In this document: in pieces, positions 8,557 to 16,815 of the stretch | Position numbering within the stretch: the stretch's first letter is position 1 | Layout of the letters: every line of letters begins with the position of its first letter | Assembly (NCBI GenBank): GCA_964384825.1 | Contig: CAYLMM010000018.1 | Location: forward strand, 1-41,873 | From: CAYLMM01 sp964384825 | GTDB lineage: Bacteria; Krumholzibacteriota; Krumholzibacteriia; LZORAL124-64-63 | Reading direction: 5' to 3' | Length of the DNA stretch: 41,873 nt | Translations under genes and position numbers: made by a program | The notes under the pieces: model-generated | The model's database searches: none | Told to the model about the DNA's origin: nothing | Seen by the model: only the letters and a program-made list of their open reading frames with translations

Positions 8557-9450
8557 ATGACCGCATCCCCCCTGGTCACGGTGGTCACCGCCGCCTACAA
8601 CATGGCGCGCACCCTGCCGCTGACCGTCGATTCCATCCTGGACCAGACCCACCCCCGGGTGGAGATCGTCGTGGTGGACGACGGTTCGACCGACGACACG
8701 CCCGAGGTGCTGGCGGCCTACGCCGACGATCCGCGCGTCCGGGTCTTCCGGCAGGAGAACGCCGGCCAGACCGTGGCCAAGAACCGCGCCCTGCGCGAGG
8801 CCCGCGGCGACTTCATCGGATTCTGCGACGCGGACGACATCTGGGTGCCCGACAAGCTGGAGCGGCAGCTTCCGCTCTTCGATCCCGAGGGCCGCATCGC
8901 CGTGGTCTACGGCGGGTTCGACGTGATCGACGGCGACGGAGCCTATCTGCGGACGCCATCCTTCCCCCATCCGACAGGCCGGATCACCGGCAAATTGCTG
9001 GCCGACAACTTCGTCCATTTCCCCACCGCCCTGGTGCGGCGGGAAGTCATCGAGGCCGCGGGCGGATTCGACGAATCGCTGACCATGGGCATCGACTACG
9101 ACCTGTGGCTGCGGATCTCGGTCGACCACGACTTCGCCTACGCGCCGGGCGTGCTGGTGCATTACCGGGTCTGGGACGGACAGATGTCGCGCCGCCGGGC
9201 CGAACGTTTCGACAACGCGTTCCGCCTCATGCAGCGGTTCCTCGAACGCCACCCCGGCAGCGTCACCGCGGCCGAACGCCGCGCCGCGTGGGCCCACACC
9301 TACGTCTCGCACGGGCTCTGGCTCGCCGGCGAAGGGCGCCGCGTCGAGGCCGCACGCGACTTCCTGCGGGCCGCACGCCTGCATCCCTGGAGCCGACGCC
9401 TCTGGCTCTGCGCCGCGAACCTGGCCCTGGGAAGGATCCCCGAACGATGA
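8557..9450 (+). CDS. Family 2 glycosyltransferase (soluble)
   Basis: The 297-residue GT-A enzyme has the family signatures VVTAAYNMARTLPLTVDSIL, VVVDDGSTDDTPEVLAAY and the DxD-type FCDADDIWVPDKL. The GGFDESLTMGIDYDLWLRIS acceptor/catalytic block follows. No membrane segment is visible, so it acts at the cytoplasmic face, presumably adding a sugar to a lipid-linked repeat unit. The ATG is preceded by GGGACGGAGAC, a fair ribosome-binding site. It is the first plus-strand gene of the central set, followed ten bases later by the flippase gene. The donor sugar cannot be read from the sequence. Confidence 0.93.
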   Translation: MTASPLVTVVTAAYNMARTLPLTVDSILDQTHPRVEIVVVDDGSTDDTPEVLAAYADDPRVRVFRQENAGQTVAKNRALREARGDFIGFCDADDIWVPDKLERQLPLFDPEGRIAVVYGGFDVIDGDGAYLRTPSFPHPTGRITGKLLADNFVHFPTALVRREVIEAAGGFDESLTMGIDYDLWLRISVDHDFAYAPGVLVHYRVWDGQMSRRRAERFDNAFRLMQRFLERHPGSVTAAERRAAWAHTYVSHGLWLAGEGRRVEAARDFLRAARLHPWSRRLWLCAANLALGRIPER

Positions 9451-9460
9451 GCAGCGATCG

Positions 9461-11020
9461 ATGAGCAGCCGCGACACCTTCCGCCACGCCGCCGTCTACA
9501 GCGCGGCCTCGCTGCTGGCGAAGTTCACCGGCTTCATCATGCTGCCCTTCTACGCCCACCTGCTGAAGGGCGCCGGCTACGGCGTGATCGGCATGCTCGA
9601 CGCGGCCGCCAACTTCCTGCTGAGCCTGTTCTCGGTCGGGATCAGCGGCGGCCTGACCCGCTTCTACCACGAGCAGGAATCCGAGCGCGACCGCGGCCGG
9701 GTGATCAGCACGGGGCTGGCGATCCTCTGGGCGGTGAACCTCTCGGTCGTCGGCGTGCTGGTGATCTTCGCCCGTCCGGTCAGCGGCCTGCTGCTCGGCG
9801 ACGCCGGCTACGCGCCCGAGTTCGTGCTGGCCATGACGGCCTTCATCCTCGAGCTCACCGGACAGGCGGCCGGCGCCTACCTGGTGATCAGGCGCCGCTC
9901 GGCGATCTTCTCCTCGATCAGCCTGATGCGGCTGGTCGTGGGCCTGTCGCTGAACATCTACCTGATCGTGGTGCTGGAGATGGGGCTGCGGGGCTACTTC
10001 CTCAGCTCGGCGGTGACCGGCCTGCTCTCGTCGGCGATCTTCCACTTCATCGCCCTGAAGAACTGCGGCTGGGGCTTCGACCGCCGGATCGCCCGCGACC
10101 TGTTGCGTTTCCAGTTGCCGCTGGTGCCGGGAAACGTCGTCTCGTTCGTCTCGCGCCAGGTCGAGCGGGTGCTGCTGCGGTTCATGATCGACCTCGAGAG
10201 CGTGGGAATCCTGAGCATGGGCGGCCGTTTCCCCGCGCTGATCCCGATGCTCATCACCCAGCCCTTCATGAAGTCGTGGAACACGCGGCGGGTCGAGATC
10301 GCCGAGCGTCCCGGCGCGCCGGACGAGATCGGCCGGATGTTCACGAAGTTCCTGATGCTGGCGGTCTTCATCGGATTGGTGCTGGCGGTCGACGCCGACC
10401 TGCTGATCAGGATCCTGACCCCGCCCGAGTTCTGGCCCGCCTCGCGCATCGCCCGCATCGAGATCGTCTCGCTGCTGCTGGCCGGCAGCTACTACCATCT
10501 GATGTTCGGCCTCTACTACCGGAAGCGGACCCACGAGATCTCGCGCATCCGCGTGACGACGTCGTTGCTGAAGATCGGGCTGAGCTGGTACCTCATCCGG
10601 CACTGGGGCATCTACGGCGCCGCCTGGTCCGGCTGCTTCATCTGGGGGGTGACGAACGTCTGGGCCGGCGTCAAGGCCCATCGACTGTATCCGATCCGAA
10701 TCGAGACCGGCCGCATCGCGACGATCGTGCTCGTCGCCGCGGGCCTGGACCTGGCGCTCGGCCGGATCGACCTGGGCGGCACCGGCCTCTACGCCTGGCT
10801 CGCGGGGGATCTCCTGCCCTCCGTGCCCCCCCTGATCGACGCCTCGCCCCTCGGCGGATACAAGGACGGCAAGATCGCGGCCGCCCTGGTCCTGAAAACG
10901 CCCCTGATCGCCCTGTTGATCCTCAAGACCCTTCTGAGCTGCTCCTATCTGCTGATTTTCCCTCTACTGCACGTTCCGACCCGGGAAAAGCTGCTGCGCG
11001 GCCTGCGACGTTTTTCCTGA
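9461..11020 (+). CDS. Polysaccharide flippase (Wzx/MOP superfamily)
   Basis: The 519-residue polytopic membrane protein has about 12-14 hydrophobic segments. Its N-terminus (YSAASLLAKFTGFIMLPFYA, then LLKGAGYGVIGMLDAAANFL) is typical of polysaccharide exporters of the MOP superfamily. Such proteins move undecaprenyl-linked repeat units across the inner membrane. The start ATG at 9461 has no strong ribosome-binding site and lies ten bases after the GT2 stop, which suggests translational coupling. With the Wzy/WaaL-type protein at 18194-19591 it supports a Wzx/Wzy-type pathway. The last ~80 residues contain a soluble loop (GGYKDGKI) before a final hydrophobic stretch, slightly longer than in many family members. 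Confidence 0.9.
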   Translation: MSSRDTFRHAAVYSAASLLAKFTGFIMLPFYAHLLKGAGYGVIGMLDAAANFLLSLFSVGISGGLTRFYHEQESERDRGRVISTGLAILWAVNLSVVGVLVIFARPVSGLLLGDAGYAPEFVLAMTAFILELTGQAAGAYLVIRRRSAIFSSISLMRLVVGLSLNIYLIVVLEMGLRGYFLSSAVTGLLSSAIFHFIALKNCGWGFDRRIARDLLRFQLPLVPGNVVSFVSRQVERVLLRFMIDLESVGILSMGGRFPALIPMLITQPFMKSWNTRRVEIAERPGAPDEIGRMFTKFLMLAVFIGLVLAVDADLLIRILTPPEFWPASRIARIEIVSLLLAGSYYHLMFGLYYRKRTHEISRIRVTTSLLKIGLSWYLIRHWGIYGAAWSGCFIWGVTNVWAGVKAHRLYPIRIETGRIATIVLVAAGLDLALGRIDLGGTGLYAWLAGDLLPSVPPLIDASPLGGYKDGKIAAALVLKTPLIALLILKTLLSCSYLLIFPLLHVPTREKLLRGLRRFS

Positions 11021-11062
11021 GTCGACCGGCCCGCTACTTGCATCCGAGGAAATTGGTCGGAA

Positions 11063-11080
11063 ATCGTGACAAATCACGAT
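11063..11080. promoter_or_regulatory. Perfect palindrome overlapping a -35 box (possible operator)
   Basis: The bases ATCGTGA-CAAA-TCACGAT form a perfect seven-base inverted repeat with a four-base spacer. It overlaps the -35 box of the promoter at 11066-11094, where a repressor or other dimeric regulator could act. The GTGA/TCAC half-sites resemble CRP/FNR-family sites, but the spacing is two bases shorter than for CRP. No regulator gene lies nearby, so the binding protein is unknown. Confidence 0.5.
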
Positions 11081-11094
11081 CCATTCTGTATAGT
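11066..11094 (+). promoter_or_regulatory. Sigma70-type promoter upstream of the HHS-motif secreted protein
   Basis: GTGACA (11066-11071) and TATAGT (11089-11094) are separated by exactly 17 bases in an A/T-rich patch between the flippase stop and the next gene. The expected transcription start is about 50 bases upstream of ATG 11152. The secreted hydrolase gene can therefore be expressed apart from the glycosyltransferase and flippase genes before it. Confidence 0.7.
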
Positions 11095-11151
11095 AGGACG
11101 CTGTCAATGCCGACCCCGAGGGTCGGGCGCTGCATGGGAGAGATCAACTTG

Positions 11152-12549
11152 ATGAATCGCAACCGGCTCCTGGCCTTGGCCTGCCTCTGGGCGTGTCTGA
11201 TCACCTCGGCCGCCTTCGCCCTGCAGGACATCATAGACGATGTCTGGCACCTTCCTGCCGATATGATCCATTCCGGAGACCGCGTGACGGTGGCCTGGAG
11301 CATCCTCGGCGCTCCCGCCGATTCGGTCCGCATCGACTTCAACGACGGTTTCGCGCTGACGGCGGGCCCCGGAGAGACCTCCGCCGAGCACGTCTACCTC
11401 GACCCGGGCGCCTACGACCTGGACCTGACGGCCTGGCGCGACGGGGTGTCCGATTCCCGACGGTTGCGCGAATTCACCCGGGTGGAACCGCGACCCTATT
11501 GCGGAAACAACATGATGTTTCTGCATCATTCGACCGGACGCTACATACTCCGGGACGCCGGAGTGCGCAGCATCGTCGAGAGCGAGATCGGGGCCAAGAA
11601 CGGATCGGTCCGGTTCTGGGACCACGACTACCACAGCGGCAACATCTTCACCGGCATCATCGATCCCGACAGCACGGTCCACAAGACGTGGAGCTACGGT
11701 TGGCAGGCCAACTACATCACCCCGGCCGGCTACCAGACGATCTTCTGCACCGACGTGGCCTTCCGCGACTCGCTCTTCTCGCGCCACGACGTGATCGCCT
11801 TCAAGAACGACCACAGCACCGGCGACATCGCCACCGACGCGCAGCTCGCCGAATACAAGCAGCTGGCCCTGGAGATCCGCGACGTCTTCGACGCGCATCC
11901 GGAGAAGCTCTTCATCTACCTCTCCGGCCCGCCGCGCAGGCCCGAGGATTCCCGCGGCCCCGGCCAGGCCGACCGCGCCCGGGAATTCTACCGCTGGCTC
12001 GGCAGCCCCGAATACGTCAACGGGCATCCGAACCTCGTGTTCTTCGACCTCTTCGATCTGCTGGCCTCTGCCGACGATCCCGCCGACCCCGAGCGCAACA
12101 TGCTGCGCCCGGAATACCGCGTCGGCTCGGACGGCAGCACCGACAGCCATCCCAACACCCTGGCCAACGTCACCATCGGCCCGATCCTGGCCGACTTCTT
12201 CAGCCGCATGATCACGCCCCAGCAGACCACCGGCGTCGGCGACGGTCCGCTCGTGCCGGCGCTGTCGCCGACGGCGTCCCTGCTGCCCAACGCCCCCAAC
12301 CCCTTCAACCCGATCACGGTCCTGCGGTACGAGATGCACCGCCCCGGACTGGTGAGCCTGCAGGTTTTTGACTTGTCCGGCCGGCGGATCCGGGTCATTC
12401 TGGAGCCCACCCACCAGGATGCGGGGATGCACACCATCCGGTGGGACGGGCGCGACGGGCAAGGAAGGGCCCTGCCGTCGGGCGTCTACATCACCAAGCT
12501 CGACGCCGGGGGCGGCATCGATTCCCGGCGGGTGACTCTCGTTCGCTGA
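11152..12549 (+). CDS. Secreted HHS-motif SGNH-like hydrolase with FlgD-like C-terminal domain
   Basis: The 465-residue product has a signal peptide (about 1-23, ending SAAFA), a PKD/Ig-like stretch (about 35-112), a hydrolase-like domain (about 117-355) and a C-terminal FlgD-like Ig domain (378-465, starting LLPNAPNPFNPIT). The hydrolase part has MMFLHHSTG (HHS 125-127), AFKND (216-220), LSGPPR (257-262) and DSHP (331-334). Their order mimics SGNH/GDSL-esterase blocks, with HHS in place of GDS. It is clearly homologous to the protein at 19608-20537. GGGAGAG upstream supports ATG 11152; an in-frame ATG at 11134 is an alternative. Its placement suggests it acts on the exported polysaccharide, for example as a deacylase or acyltransferase; this is inference. 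Confidence 0.7.
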   Translation: MNRNRLLALACLWACLITSAAFALQDIIDDVWHLPADMIHSGDRVTVAWSILGAPADSVRIDFNDGFALTAGPGETSAEHVYLDPGAYDLDLTAWRDGVSDSRRLREFTRVEPRPYCGNNMMFLHHSTGRYILRDAGVRSIVESEIGAKNGSVRFWDHDYHSGNIFTGIIDPDSTVHKTWSYGWQANYITPAGYQTIFCTDVAFRDSLFSRHDVIAFKNDHSTGDIATDAQLAEYKQLALEIRDVFDAHPEKLFIYLSGPPRRPEDSRGPGQADRAREFYRWLGSPEYVNGHPNLVFFDLFDLLASADDPADPERNMLRPEYRVGSDGSTDSHPNTLANVTIGPILADFFSRMITPQQTTGVGDGPLVPALSPTASLLPNAPNPFNPITVLRYEMHRPGLVSLQVFDLSGRRIRVILEPTHQDAGMHTIRWDGRDGQGRALPSGVYITKLDAGGGIDSRRVTLVR

Positions 12550-12567
12550 GAACGGCCGGGACAACGC

Positions 12568-13140
12568 ATGCTGCAAATCCTCAAAGCGGTCTACCGCTCG
12601 CTGAAGACCACCGAGGGCCGCCTCGCCTGGTTGTATTCGCTGGTCCGCAACACGCCCGGATCCTACGGCTTCCTGCTGCGCGCCCGCGTCATGCGCCCCC
12701 ATTTCGGCGCGGCCGGCAAGAGCCTGCGCATCCACGAAGGCGTCCGCTTCCGCAACCCGCACAAGATGAGGATCGGTTCGCGCGTCACCCTCGGCGTGGA
12801 TGACTTCCTGCAGGCGGCGGGCGGCATCTCGATCGGCGACGACACCATCCTGGCGCCCGGGGTGAAGATCTGGTCGACCAACCACGTCTTCGCCGATCCC
12901 GACCGGCCGATCCGCGAGCAGGGCTACGAGTACCGCGAGGTGGTCGTCGGGTCCAACGTCTGGATCGGCTCGGACGCCTTCATAATGCCCGGCACGACCC
13001 TCGGCGACGGCTGCATCGTTTCGGCCGGCTCGGTCGTGGGCGCCAAGAAGTACCCCCCCCTGACCATCCTGGCGGGCAATCCGGCCCGAGTCATCGGATC
13101 CAGAAAAAAACGGGAAGACGGCGAGGACCGGGAGTCCTGA
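12568..13140 (+). CDS. Hexapeptide-repeat acyltransferase
   Basis: The 190-residue protein has a helical N-terminus followed by a left-handed beta-helix of the maltose/galactoside/NodL/WbbJ O-acetyltransferase type. Visible turns are RIHEGVRF, MRIGSRVTLG, SIGDDTILAPGVKIWS, VVGSNVWIGSDAFIMPG and TLGDGCIVSAGSVVG. The catalytic histidine is probably in STNHVF (near 107). The LAGNPARVIGSRKK ending is characteristic of the family. Such enzymes acetylate sugars of surface polymers in the cytoplasm before export. It lies 18 bases after the HHS-motif secreted protein and is probably co-transcribed with it. That would pair an enzyme that adds acyl groups with one that may act on them outside the cell. 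Confidence 0.9.
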   Translation: MLQILKAVYRSLKTTEGRLAWLYSLVRNTPGSYGFLLRARVMRPHFGAAGKSLRIHEGVRFRNPHKMRIGSRVTLGVDDFLQAAGGISIGDDTILAPGVKIWSTNHVFADPDRPIREQGYEYREVVVGSNVWIGSDAFIMPGTTLGDGCIVSAGSVVGAKKYPPLTILAGNPARVIGSRKKREDGEDRES

Positions 13141-13217
13141 GCGCGCGGGGCGCGCCGCCGCGGAGCGCGTGAGACGGGTCGGAATCCGCCGCGGAGGATG
13201 AATCCGCCCGGGCCGGC

Positions 13218-14336
13218 CTAGATCGCGGCCCCGGCGTAGATCCGGGCGTACGCCGCGGTCATGGCCTCGAGTGTGAAGCGTTCGCGCTGGTCGGCGGCCG
13301 CGGCGGCGCCGAGCCGGCGGGCCGCGGCGGGATCGTCGACCAGGCGGGCGCAGGCCGCCGCGATCGACACCGGGTCGCGGGGCGGCAGGAGCCATCCGGT
13401 CTCGCCGTCGCGGATCACCTCGGCCGGACCGCCCACGCGCGAGACCAGCGCCGGCGTGCCGAGGGACATCGCCTCGAGCAGGGTGTAGGGCAGACCCTCG
13501 TGCAGCGAGGGCATCAGCAGGGCGTCGGCGTGCGCGAGGAAGGCCATGGCGTCGCTGCGGAAACCGAGGAACCGGACGCGGTCGGCCGGAACATCGCGCC
13601 GAGCGGCCCGCTCGAGCCTTTCGCGCGCGGGGCCGGAACCGATCACCAGCAGACGCAGGCGCGCCGGCCAGTCCGGCATGGCGGCCGCGGCCAACGCGTA
13701 CTCGATGCCCTTGACCGCGGTGACGCGGCCCAGGATCACCGCGTAGGCCGCCTCGGGCGGCATCTCGTCCGGACGCGCGAAGGCCTCCCGGTCCAGAGGG
13801 GCGATGCCGTTGGGCACGACGTCGCCCGCCAGTCCCCGGTGCCGCCGCCCGCAACGCCGCCGCAGATCGTCGGTGACGTAGCAGACCCGGGCGCCCAGCC
13901 GGCGCGAAGCCCAGTCCTCCAGGGCGACGTTCAACCGCAGACGCAGGCCCCGGACCAGACGGCCGGCCATCGGCTCAACCAGGCCGTGCTCGGTCTTGAC
14001 CACCGCCAAGGGACGCCGCCGGCGCGCCGCCAGGCAGGTCGCCACCGCGCGGTAGCCGTGGGCGTGGACCAGGGAGATGCCTTGTTCCTCGAGGATCCCG
14101 GCCAGTTGACGGGCGGGGGCCGGATCGTAGCGGTGCCGCGAGGCGAGGACCGTCGTCGGCAGGCCCGCGGCGCGGGACCGCGCGGCCAATTCGGCGTCGT
14201 GGAAGAGGATCACCGGCGGCGGCGACGCCGCGGATTCCGCAAGCTCGCCGGCCAGCCCCAGGACGTGCCGCTCGACGCCGCCGAAGAGCTCGCCGGCGGC
14301 GAGGATGGCGACGCGGGGATGTGCGGACGGAATCAT
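13218..14336 (-). CDS. Family 4 glycosyltransferase
   Basis: The 372-residue GT-B enzyme has an N-terminal acceptor domain opening with VAILAAGELFGGVERHVLGL. Its donor domain carries VPNGIAPLD, ILGRVTAVKGIEYALAA, IGSGPARERLE, a HEGLPYTLLE (EX7E) motif and GGPAEVIRDGETGWLLPP. This is a textbook GT4 arrangement. Its ATG overlaps the stop codon of the secreted multidomain gene by four bases (ATGA), and it is the last gene of the second minus-strand operon. It ends 77 bases from the convergent acyltransferase gene; that gap shows no clear terminator. Confidence 0.94.
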   Translation of the reverse strand: MIPSAHPRVAILAAGELFGGVERHVLGLAGELAESAASPPPVILFHDAELAARSRAAGLPTTVLASRHRYDPAPARQLAGILEEQGISLVHAHGYRAVATCLAARRRRPLAVVKTEHGLVEPMAGRLVRGLRLRLNVALEDWASRRLGARVCYVTDDLRRRCGRRHRGLAGDVVPNGIAPLDREAFARPDEMPPEAAYAVILGRVTAVKGIEYALAAAAMPDWPARLRLLVIGSGPARERLERAARRDVPADRVRFLGFRSDAMAFLAHADALLMPSLHEGLPYTLLEAMSLGTPALVSRVGGPAEVIRDGETGWLLPPRDPVSIAAACARLVDDPAAARRLGAAAAADQRERFTLEAMTAAYARIYAGAAI

Positions 14337-15691
14337 GAGCCGGCGACAGGACGCCCCGGCTGGCCAGGCGGCCCCTCATCGGAAGCGTATTCGATGACGA
14401 TGGTGTCGATGCCGGTCATATCGGCGGCATCGGTCACCGTGACCGTGATCGTATTGGTTCCGGGATCCAAAGCCAGATCCGCGACCGACCAGGAAGTCCA
14501 GTCGCCGGAAACGTTGGTGGCCGTTCCGCCGCCGCCGCCAAGCCGGCTCCATGTGATCCCGGTTATGGCCGAGGGGCCGTCCGCATTGCCGGCCAATTCC
14601 ACGGTCCCGACATCGGACGCGTACGAGGAACTGGAGGTCGGAAACAGGATGTTCACTTCGGGAGGCGGGGTGCCGCCGCCGGAAACCGTGACCGGCAGCC
14701 CGTTGCTGTTTGCGACTCCGTTCTCGTCCACCACGTAGAGGTAAACCTGTTGTCCGTCGGCGAACGTACCCTGGTTGACCTGGAAACTGATCTCGTTCGC
14801 GGTCCAGGTCCGCGGAATCTGGATCTCCTTATGCGTGGAGGCGGCCCATGTCGAGGCATTGCCGAGTTCGATCCGCGCCTTGGTGATGTCGACGTAGAGC
14901 TCGTCCCAGTAGAAATCCATGCTGGGCTTGGGATCGCCCCGGTCGAGGGCGAAATACGACATCAGATAGACGTTGTTGTAGCGGCAATCCGAGTTCCTCA
15001 TCACGCCGGAGAAGGACGCCCATTCCTGCCCGTCGCGAAACACTTCGTATACGCCGTCGGCGACCCCGACGGTGCCCATGTCCATGTAGGACTCCAGACG
15101 GTGCCAGGCGTCGGAGTAGAGATCACCCCGCAGGCCCCAGTCCTGTCCGATATCGGTGCCGTCGCAATCGGCGATGTACATGTGCCCGGAACCGTTGATC
15201 GGATAGAGATCGGTACGCCCGTTGGGAACCTTCCACTCTCCGGGGTTGCCGCCGCGGTAGGAGATGAGCTTGGTGTTACGCGTGGGGGCGCCGTAGGTGG
15301 TATTGTAGAACCACCCGGAAATGTAGATGGGCGTGTCGGGCAGCCGGACCAGACCGAGCGTGCAGTTGTAGTTGCCGTCGCCGAAAAATTGATGGGCCGC
15401 CTTCGACCCGGCGGTCCGGACCCGTTCGCTGGAATATTTCGGATAGTAGCCCGAAAGATTGGACCAGGTGTACCAATCGGCTACGCGATCGTTTTCCACG
15501 CCGCTGTCGAAATCATCCCACATCAGCGGAGCAGCGGGCACTTTTACCCCGAATCCCGATCCGTTCAGAGTGACGACTCCCTTGTGCAGTAGCGGTGCGC
15601 TGACATCGTTCACTTCGGGCTGAGCGAAGGAAGATGCACAAAGTCCGGACAATAGCCCTGCGACAATCGCAACTACCAGCTTGGGTTTCAT
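14333..15691 (-). CDS. Secreted multidomain beta-sandwich protein
   Basis: The 452-residue product has a signal peptide (about 1-23, CASSFA then QPEV). A short IPT/TIG-like strand set (VVTLNGSGFGV) follows. A ~220-residue aromatic-rich region (WDDFDSG, YISGWFYNTTYG, FYWDELYVD) resembles LamG or polysaccharide-lyase jelly-roll folds. A linker region comes next, and a C-terminal Ig-like domain (about 345-440, LDPGTNTITVTVTDAAD). No FlgD-like tail or lipobox is present, so it would be periplasmic or released. Base composition is visibly lower in GC than the neighbours. Encoded between two glycosyltransferases, it probably binds or processes the polymer; no catalytic residues can be assigned. An upstream GGGGAG supports the start. 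Confidence 0.7.
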   Translation of the reverse strand: MKPKLVVAIVAGLLSGLCASSFAQPEVNDVSAPLLHKGVVTLNGSGFGVKVPAAPLMWDDFDSGVENDRVADWYTWSNLSGYYPKYSSERVRTAGSKAAHQFFGDGNYNCTLGLVRLPDTPIYISGWFYNTTYGAPTRNTKLISYRGGNPGEWKVPNGRTDLYPINGSGHMYIADCDGTDIGQDWGLRGDLYSDAWHRLESYMDMGTVGVADGVYEVFRDGQEWASFSGVMRNSDCRYNNVYLMSYFALDRGDPKPSMDFYWDELYVDITKARIELGNASTWAASTHKEIQIPRTWTANEISFQVNQGTFADGQQVYLYVVDENGVANSNGLPVTVSGGGTPPPEVNILFPTSSSSYASDVGTVELAGNADGPSAITGITWSRLGGGGGTATNVSGDWTSWSVADLALDPGTNTITVTVTDAADMTGIDTIVIEYASDEGPPGQPGRPVAGS

Positions 15692-15825
15692 GGCAGCTCC
15701 CCACTTGAATTGACCAGATTCCGGAAATCAAAGGTACCTCGGTCGACTTTGCAATCCTCGTGCCTGAAAAAGGCATGATCAAGGAGGACATCGCGTCGCC
15801 GGATGCTTACAAATTTAGTCTCGGT

Positions 15826-16815
15826 TCAAAAATGACCCCTTGCTTCCCAAGCCGCAAGCTCTGAACGTATTTTGTCCATCCGTTCGTCCCAAAACTTTGT
15901 CAAATCGACTTTCAGACCTTCAATTTCGCTGCTTAGACGTCCTTTATCCGCCAAAGCTATCCGAATCGCAACTGCGATGCCGTCGGCATCATTTTCCGTC
16001 GGCACAACCCCGCGGGAGAAATATTCAAGCAGATCTTCCTGGTTCGAGAGAACCAGCGGCTTGCCTGCGGCCACCGCCTCATAAGCGCCACAGAGCAGGA
16101 TGTGCGGCTTGGTCGTCAGCACGACGACCACATCGCAGGCCCCCAGCTGCATTTGGAAGTCCCTATCGGACAAAAAGCCGGTGAAAGTCAAATTCGGCGG
16201 TGCGGACTCCCTTGCCGAAGCGCTCAATTTGCCCTCATCGCCGGTGACCCGGACATCGACACCCGGTCCGAGAATGCGCGCCGCTTCGATGAATTCGGCA
16301 GTCGGCTCGTCAGGGCTGTGGGACGCCACGAAAACGACCGTCGGCCGATCCGGATGCGGCGCCTCGGCAGCAAAGGGAAGATTCGGAATCTTATCCGGCA
16401 GCACGACCCCGCGACCGCCGTCGCCATCCACCAGGTCACGGAGAAATTCGTTGGTCACGATCGTCAAATCAGCCCGGGGCAACGAATAACGACTCAGGAA
16501 ATGGAAGATCCTGTACTTCGCGGAACGGGAGCCGGAAGTCTCGAGCTTGAAATTGGAGTGACGGTCGACCACCAACTTGTAGCCCAGAAGAGGCTTGAGC
16601 AGGGCAGCCAAGGCCGCCAAAACGACCGAGGGGTTCTGGACGATCAGCACGGGGGGCCGGCGGACGATCAGCAGAACGCACGTCTTGAAGGAAAGCCAGA
16701 TGATCCGCAGGAGGTACGGGGCGCGAAAAGTCCACTGCCTCAGATCGACTCCCAGTTCGGCTGCGAGTTCGGTCGTTCGGCGCTGTTTTTCCCAGGCGAT
16801 CCAGATCCCGTTCAT
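15826..16815 (-). CDS. GT-B (family 4-like) glycosyltransferase
   Basis: The 329-residue protein begins with MNGIWIAWEKQRRTTELAAEL. It continues through VLIVQNPSVVLAALAALLKP and YKLVVDRHSNFKLE, the acceptor domain of a GT-B enzyme. The donor domain holds VVFVASHSPDEPTAEFIEAA and ends with GAYEAVAAGKPLVLSNQEDLLEYF. The usual EX7E is weak, with a single clear glutamate in YEA. Codon and base use differ sharply from the neighbours: hand-counted lines run from about 43 to 57 percent GC, against about 80 percent in the next operon genes. This points to recent acquisition. Its ATG overlaps the stop of the PaaK-like gene by four bases, so it is fully integrated in the operon. Confidence 0.85.
   Translation of the reverse strand: MNGIWIAWEKQRRTTELAAELGVDLRQWTFRAPYLLRIIWLSFKTCVLLIVRRPPVLIVQNPSVVLAALAALLKPLLGYKLVVDRHSNFKLETSGSRSAKYRIFHFLSRYSLPRADLTIVTNEFLRDLVDGDGGRGVVLPDKIPNLPFAAEAPHPDRPTVVFVASHSPDEPTAEFIEAARILGPGVDVRVTGDEGKLSASARESAPPNLTFTGFLSDRDFQMQLGACDVVVVLTTKPHILLCGAYEAVAAGKPLVLSNQEDLLEYFSRGVVPTENDADGIAVAIRIALADKGRLSSEIEGLKVDLTKFWDERMDKIRSELAAWEARGHF

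Noticed and set aside
10276..11151. Extension of the HHS-motif secreted protein back into the flippase gene
   Set aside because: The extension is a shifted reading of the flippase gene. A promoter, ribosome-binding site and signal peptide place the start at 11152.
15760..15785. Small hairpin TGCCT-GAAAA-AGGCA upstream of the secreted multidomain gene
   Set aside because: The five-pair stem has no T-run and no recognised riboswitch context, so it is too weak to call a terminator or regulatory element.
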